A DNA stretch of 64,000 nucleotides, taken from the NCBI GenBank assembly GCA_028023455.1, contig JAQFVV010006208.1, positions 5,750,963 through 5,814,962 on the forward strand, written 5' to 3'. Numbering within the stretch: position 1 is the first letter of the stretch; every line of letters starts with the position of its first letter. Positions 57,694-64,000 of the stretch are shown in pieces. This DNA is from Epiperipatus broadwayi. Taxonomy: Eukaryota > Onychophora > Udeonychophora > Euonychophora > Peripatidae. Both the position numbers and the translations under genes were made by a program. Below the pieces are notes generated by a model that was not told the origin of the DNA, did no database searches, and saw only the letters and a list, made by a program, of their open reading frames with translations.

Positions 57694-58264
57694 AACAGGT
57701 ACCTGTCTGTGTTCAAACTCTAGAGTACTCTAATAATATGCTATAGCTCTTCTTCATAATACTTATCTAAATTGTAAAATGTAAAAACTACCATTTGTAT
57801 AACTAAATTGAATAATTAATGTAATGTGTAAATTTCTCTTCTAATCTAGCTTACCTCATTCTATCTTAGGTGCGTATTTCTATAATCTACATTTCTATCT
57901 ATAGTTATTATTTAATTATTGCATGCTCATAATTATTTCAATTTTCAAAGTTCAAATCTATGATCGCTTAAAACAATGAATGCGTGTCAAATTTTCATTA
58001 ATATTTACTTTCTTTAATAACTTAACTTTCATATAAATCGACACGCATTCAATGCTTCATTTATTGTAATGCAGGGGTCTACTACTTCGCAAATGGCTGA
58101 CGTATTAGTTACAATAATTCCCAAGTTATATCTGTTTTGTATTTATTAAATCATCATGAATAATTCCAGAAAATTACATTTCTTTGAGAGTCGCCAATGT
58201 TCTTTAGTAAATGTTGATAATGTAAGGCCTAGTTAGAAATCTATTTTAAATCTCATCATAATCG

Positions 58265-58560
58265 TTTATACAGTATACATGCGCTACGTTTTAGAGACGC
58301 GATGACCCATTCTGCCATGAAATTTCCGGATTCTTCAGGGTTGAAATTAACCCCAGTCGTCCTACACAAGCGGGCATAATGGGTACTCCCGTAGGACTTG
58401 ACAACGTCATGCAGCCAGCCGGCAAAACTGCGACACGGACCGCTTGTCCCTGGTTATGCTTATATGACACCTTACTTTGTCGGGTCGAGGCCGAGACCAA
58501 CCTGACATTCTTATAAACCCATTCGCGGCATTGCAGTTTCGATATCCTGCCATTTCATAT
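58265..58560 (-). other. GC-richer island with possible coding remnant
   Basis: Base composition rises to roughly half G+C over about 250 bp between AT-rich flanks. On the minus strand one frame is open for 69 codons, while a different frame reads like protein: HDVVKSYGSTHYARLCRTTG then NFNPEESGNFMAEWVIASL. I know no family for it. An old inserted gene fragment or an exon of another gene are the alternatives. Confidence 0.3.
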
Positions 58561-59460
58561 CGCCTTTCTAAAGCGTACCACGTGTTCCTTTACTTAATTT
58601 TATTATTCTATATATCACTCCGCCTCTGCATTATCTTCATAATTCACTCTCAAATAAATGTTTGCCCTTAGTTATAAATCAATATTTTAATTAAATAAAT
58701 ATATGTCTGCCGTTACTCTGATAACCCATACTTTAGACTCTTGCATTGCAAAGGTATAAATTCCCCAAGGCATGCATTAGAAATACTTACTCCAGAATTT
58801 TAGGTAGCTAGATTAAGCCTTCAAATAAGTGAATTCCTTTTGTAAACATTTCAGTATCGGAAATACCGCTACTGAAATCCTCAATATAAAATAATGTGTA
58901 AATAAATAAATGTATTCTTTAAAATATAATCATATTGCAAATCCCGCTACTGAAGCTGTTAGTCCATAAAATATTATTAATGATTGTTTTATTAAAATGT
59001 ATTAATAAATAATTTAAAACTATACGTCTGCAATTACGTTTCATTTATTCGATACCCATTCTATCTAATATTTCCTCGATTATGTAAATATGAATGTTTA
59101 ATTAATATTAGTTTGGTTATTGGCTAACTCGAGAATAAAATCATGAATCTCTTGCATCTCCCTGACCACCGTGCCTAAGGAAATATTTACTAATGTCGCA
59201 TCAGATGCGTTGTTTCGTGGATTGTATTGTGGAATCGATAAACTATGTTCGAACTCAGTACCACGGGTGGCTTCGCTACTTGATGGTGCTGCTGTTCTGT
59301 ATGGTGGTCGAATTCTGCACTATGTTTACGAGTCACACGTTTTCTGACCGTTACATTATGAATGATAACTAATGATTATTATGGTTTTATGTTTATATAA
59401 TACTCTATAATAGCAATACACATTGCTTAAATATATTAAATGGCAATATATAAAAGTAAA

Positions 59461-60534
59461 TACACCTGGGTCTCTTTTTACGCGGACTTATTTAACACGA
59501 TTTTGAAGTTATGCGATTCGTGTTTCACCGGAAGTCGACCTCCGATATTGCGCTATTACTTTAAATAATAAATTTTGCGCACTTACGTTATATTGAAAGT
59601 AATAGCACATTATTGGAATTCGACTTTCAACTTAGTAATTTCAATATTTTCAGTGCTTTATAATAGTAAGATTTTATGCAATAATGAAATTAAAATCATG
59701 ATTTTCACATTTTATGTATACACACATTAAATTTTGCAAGATTATAATGTAAATTTGTTCAAACATTGTTTCGTGTTAATTTTGCATTTTAAATCACATT
59801 TTGTTTTTGCTTTTTAAAAAGAACGTAATCAATTATTAATTATTTAGTGTCCACAAGTTTATTTTTAAAAGATCAGTAATAGCAGTGGGCACAATAAATT
59901 TGACAATTAAAAATTAAAATCTGATTTTTAATTGTAATTAACAATTTAAAAATTATTTACGGCGACTTGAAATAATGTGATGTGAAATTTGATTTTTAAA
60001 CGGAATTGAAAATTAAAGTAAAGACAAAAATAAGAATTTAATTTTAGTTGTTAGTTTCATAAACAATTAATAAAATCATTGTCTCAAAGATTAATTACTA
60101 ATTACATTGTCATTCAGAAAACCATCGACACAATATGAGTGTGAAGTTGGCGCTAGTTGTTTGCAAATGAACGTTTTTTTCGGCAAATAGCTATAATAAT
60201 TAAAACGTGTATTAAAAAATGTAAATTACTGTACTGTAAATTATGCATAAAAATATATTATTTTGAATAAAATTAAATATTATAGTTAACAAAAGTTTGT
60301 CTTGTATCAATTTTTTTCAAATTTGAAATTTTTTATTAATCATATTTTATTTCCTTATTTTTTTTGCGCGCGAATTTTAAAATAATTTTACGTTGGTGCT
60401 TTGCTTTTACGCGAATTTTGAAAAATCACAGACCGCTTCCCCCTTTTTTTCAATGTAAACATCTATTTTTGCGCGATTTCGTTTGCGCGTTTTCTGAGGA
60501 CTCTATCTATCGTGTAAAACGAGACCCAGGTGTA
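59461..60534. mobile_element. Pogo/Tigger-like TIR element (copy 3), full length
   Basis: The ends are TACACCTGGGTCTCTTTTTA on the left and the inverse of TACACCTGGGTCTCGTTTTA on the right, with TA at both. The orientation is opposite to copies 1 and 2: the GCGCGTTTTCTGAGGA and TTGCGCGATTTCGTTTGCGC blocks are next to the right end. The rest is AT-rich and without a transposase, so it is non-autonomous. CpG-containing blocks are better preserved than in the other copies, suggesting a younger insertion. Confidence 0.75.
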
Positions 60535-60539
60535 TTACA

Positions 60540-61035
60540 ATTTTATTTGGATATGATCCCAATTAAAATGTGTTAGTATCATTTTTGTACTAATGTAGTA
60601 TCTGTTTTTCATGAATTCATTATCACACAGTTTTCTGAAATCAGTCATTTATAATGAACATTAATTATCGTTTATATATTTACAGACTTTTTTGTTTAAT
60701 TCATGATGAGGTAATTATATAGGTTTTTCAATTTATCATAACACTTAATGATTGCACAGTTCAAAATATCCAGATATTTGTGCTTTTTGATATCAATCAC
60801 TCAATATTTTTATACAATACTAATGTTCACAAAGATTAACTAATCCAGATTATGTTCTTGTATATTTTTTGTATGATATCATGTTTCAGAAATATGAACA
60901 ATTACCATTAGAATAAAATACTAGCTTCCAATTACAGAATGTCTTTATTGATATCATCTTCACATGTTTTTGCATTATCATAATCCAGTTTTTGTGAAAA
61001 GACATGATAATTATTTTCACAGCATCACAAATTGG
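60540..61035. other. Non-coding stretch
   Basis: Nothing recognised. Confidence 0.4.
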
Positions 61036-61059
61036 AAGATCAACAGGCCAGAGGCTAAC

Positions 61060-61442
61060 CATTAAACATCACATGATCATCATTTTATGCTTGCTTATAA
61101 CTGTTATTAAAACAGGCAAAACTCCCCATACAGTATTGCTATTCAGTGCAAGCCAGAGTAATCAATGGATGCCAGAAGGCTTGTGCATAAAATCCCCACT
61201 CATTCAATATCCCCAGACTAGTTTTTGGCTTGTGGCTGCTGGAGGGTTGCATTAGATCCTAAGATCTAGGTGCAGTGCTCTCATATCCAAGGCTCCTCAC
61301 TGCTGAAGGCCACAAGCCAGAAACTATTCTGGGGATATTGGATGAGTAGGCACTAGATGGGGATTTTATGCACAAGCCTTCTGGCATCCATTGATTATTC
61401 TGGTTTGCACTGAGTAGCTATACGTATAGAGAGTTTTGCCTG
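61060..61442. mobile_element. Family R1 fold-back, longest arms
   Basis: The inverted R1 3' terminus (TTAAACATCACATGATCATC, 61061) leads into a minus arm (61110-61235) and, after about 60 bp of centre, a plus arm (61306-61440). The mirror point lies in the ribozyme: the minus arm stops and the plus arm starts at the stem II loop (GGCCACAAGCC). The plus-strand core is CTGCTGA (A6 lost) and the triplet is TTC, so this ribozyme is dead. Confidence 0.75.
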
Positions 61443-61449
61443 AAATTCT

Positions 61450-64000
61450 ATAACAAGGTGCAAGTTTACATAAAAATATTCTCAAGGACTTAAAGATATG
61501 CTATTTTCAGCTTTATTATATTAAGTATTTGTATATAGTCATTTTCTATAACAACTGCTTATCATTAATGCTTATTACTACCATTTAAATGTGAATTTGG
61601 AGGATAGAATGAAAGCTGACATAATAAAATGTTGATGATCAATTGAAAGCAAAGATTAAACTTTAAAATGTAAAGATTCAAAAGGAAATTAGACAGACAA
61701 CCATCTCAGTAAATTTCCCAGAAATGAAAAAAAAAAGACGTTTTCTATTTTAAAACATTTAAAATTTACACAATTTGTTTGACAGTACATATTGCAATAA
61801 AGAAGAACCATTTTTCGTTTATATAAGTGAAAATTCTAAAAAAAATCTTCTTTACTGGTGATTTGGAAATCTAGTTGGGAAAAAAAAAACATCACTCTTG
61901 TCTTTTAAAGTCGTTAATCTTGTGTTTAGATTTGTAGAGGTTCCTACTGTCGTATTTTAGGCACATAGTCTTAAGAACCTTAATATATATTACTTACGTA
62001 ATGAATATGCGCTTTATAAATTATTAATTATAACCTAATTATGCTAAAGAAAACAATTGCTAACTGAAAAATTAGCATTAAAAAAAAGCAAAATGTTTTT
62101 TTTTTTTTTTAACTAAAACGGGGGGGGGGGGGTATTAGCTTTGAGTTTTTAAATTCATAGGGTTTTTTTTCATCATTATTTTGTGCTTACATTTAATCTA
62201 CATTTTTATTTGATTTTAAGCAAATATGTGTGCCGTTGGGTATTAACATACATGCATTACTTAAATATATATCAGTATATAAAAGTATATGCAAGTTATT
62301 GTATTACAGGCTTAGTTGAATGTTAGTAACATGATTTCTATGGAAATTTGGACCCCCAATCATTCATTCATCATACTTTTTCTGACAAACTGATTGCAGT
62401 TTCTTATGAACTTCTGCCATTAGTACATAACATTCTATAATTACCAAATCTATTGTGTAATTGATGGAGCCTTCTTGTGAACCATTTAGCAGCTCATTTT
62501 TAACTAATGCTGCATTATATATCTCTTGTCTATCCATAATCATATTATGGTGATGTTTTCCATTGTTTCTAGATATGGACTTCCTCTCTTTTGTAATCTG
62601 CAATATGTTTGCTTTTTTGTTGTTGTTGTCAAATTTCAAATATAGATTCCTCTTTTTTTTTCATTCGTGATCTATCAACCTCAATTCACCACTCTTTATC
62701 ATACCTCTATATATTACATGCACCAACCCTATTTCCATTTCTCATTATTCCCTGTTATGTTCACCTGCTCTTGCATTAGATCTTATATCAAACTTTGTTT
62801 TCCAATATCAAATTTTTCGATCTACTTATCTTGCTTAATAATAGGGGATGCTGCCTTTGATTATCTAGGTGATGAGGCCAAGCTTGTACGAACCACTTAC
62901 CCCTTTCATCATTTCAAAATAAGTCACAGACATCCTCATTTCTCATTGGGAATTTAATGAAGAAGTACAATTCGGAGCCTTTCTATTTTGCAACTAGCCA
63001 GAATACTATTTTGCTACACGTTCCGCTTTTAAAGGCTTTAACCATAAATCATGCAGTAACCATTTATCACATCTCACTCCTTTCTTACCATCATTTAAAA
63101 TTAATCTGCTGATTAAGTTGACGATTATTTAATATTCTGTCATATCGCTAATAAAAAATATCTGTCACCATCATTTGGTTTCGCTTGCATTTAGGCAGGC
63201 CATACAGTATATGGCAGGAACTGCTATGCACTAACAATTACTTGGGACTCATAGATTAGAGTTTAAGATGTTATTTAGAACCAAAGACTCTTAATGGAGG
63301 TCTGCTAATCTTAGAGGAAATCTGTCTTTTGACATTTCCCATACACCCCATTTAATTCCATTACATTTATTATTTTCAGTTGCTATTAATACAAAATTTA
63401 TAAGTCTTTTGAAATATTATAAATACACTTTAATTGTCAGTGGTACAGTTTTATTCACAGATTAAACACCATTAGTTGTTGTTATTAATTGATCAGAAAT
63501 TGATTCATAGAAGTCTAATGTGCCTAGAAGCGTATGAATGAATCAGTGTATATACACAACTTATAAGAATTAAATGTGAACCCAACTAATTATTGTCTAC
63601 CTTTTTTATTCACATTCTTTATTCATTTTTACTTTGATATACAGATTGAACTTCTTGTATGTTGTGTATTATGATTTACAATTCTTAATTATTTTTTTGC
63701 AACTTTCTATGTCTTCACAACAACCACACCAATCAAAATAATGTGTTATTTTTCTAAAATGTCAAATAATTAAGTATGCATTTTAATATTCTACACAGTT
63801 GTTTCCAAAAATTTCCGTGAATTATAATACCTTTTTGCCCATAAAAATTTTCATTAGAAACAATGCATAATGCTGGCTGAAATCCAAGTAAAAATTTTTA
63901 AATACCCCACAGCTGTATTTTTCGGCCACTCCACCATTGGCTGCAAAATTCAAGCTTTTCTTTATTTAAAGGGAGAGTGTGGCTTAAAGAATATAGCTGT
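61450..64000. other. Mostly unannotatable stretch
   Basis: A second copy of the 31.7 kb dispersed repeat lies at 61925-62010. Poly(T) and poly(G) runs are at 62097-62132. A 91-codon frame on the minus strand at 62639-62364 (KNELLNGSQEGSINYTIDLV, CYVLMAEVHKKLQSVCQKKY) looks protein-like but is unrecognised and lacks clear splice sites. Nothing convincing was found between 63000 and 64000. Confidence 0.35.

Noticed and set aside
60364-60576. ORF of 70 codons with alternating charged residues
   Set aside because: It lies in the subterminal block of the pogo-like element and reads through its terminus.
62364-62639. 91-codon ORF as a conserved gene
   Set aside because: It looks protein-like, but I could not name a family or find splice signals, so it is only mentioned in the region entry.

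Overview
The window is 64 kb of very AT-rich animal DNA with the look of an invertebrate nuclear genome. Evidence is spliceosomal introns of several kilobases, one muscle-type immunoglobulin exon, no bacterial-style ORF packing (the longest ORFs, about 130 codons, look spurious), and a dense load of eroded transposons. Chelicerate or other arthropod is a guess; a mollusc is not excluded.

Host genes. The only convincing host coding sequence is on the + strand: an I-set Ig-like exon (23466-23625) and a 52-bp exon in matching phase (32407-32458), separated by an 8.8 kb intron. A weak candidate terminal exon lies at 45960-46002. A frameshifted, unrecognised coding remnant lies at 57431-57693.

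Mobile elements. From left to right: a dead hAT transposon (about 1064-3579); RTE-like LINE 3' ends (14.5, 15.8, 47.6, 48.8, 49.1 kb); three Merlin-like elements (11.5, 16.6, 51.75 kb; the last with an 8-bp target duplication); a mariner relic (18.3 kb); a Penelope-like element (PLE) relic with RT and GIY-YIG signatures (18.69-19.5 kb, minus strand); a long APE-type LINE on the minus strand (26.7-31.4 kb), split by later insertions; and three pogo-like TIR elements (28.4, 49.26, 59.46 kb). There are also very short tRNA-headed SINEs and a 103-bp minisatellite (24.6 kb).

The unusual part. Five short repeat families carry a hammerhead-ribozyme (HHR) core or a decayed version of it: R1 (11 or more copies), its relative R2, B (palindromic, or as tandem direct repeats), C (a tRNA-headed SINE) and D (fold-back). 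R1 and B copies can be folded by eye into type I hammerheads, with a compensatory change in stem I of family B. R1, B and D copies are bounded by 10-22 bp target duplications, and R1 copies share one 3' terminus while their upstream part is usually inverted. One C copy ends in the same 3' terminus. Together with the PLE relic this suggests a network of small non-autonomous ribozyme-bearing retroelements mobilised by PLE-type machinery. That link is inference.
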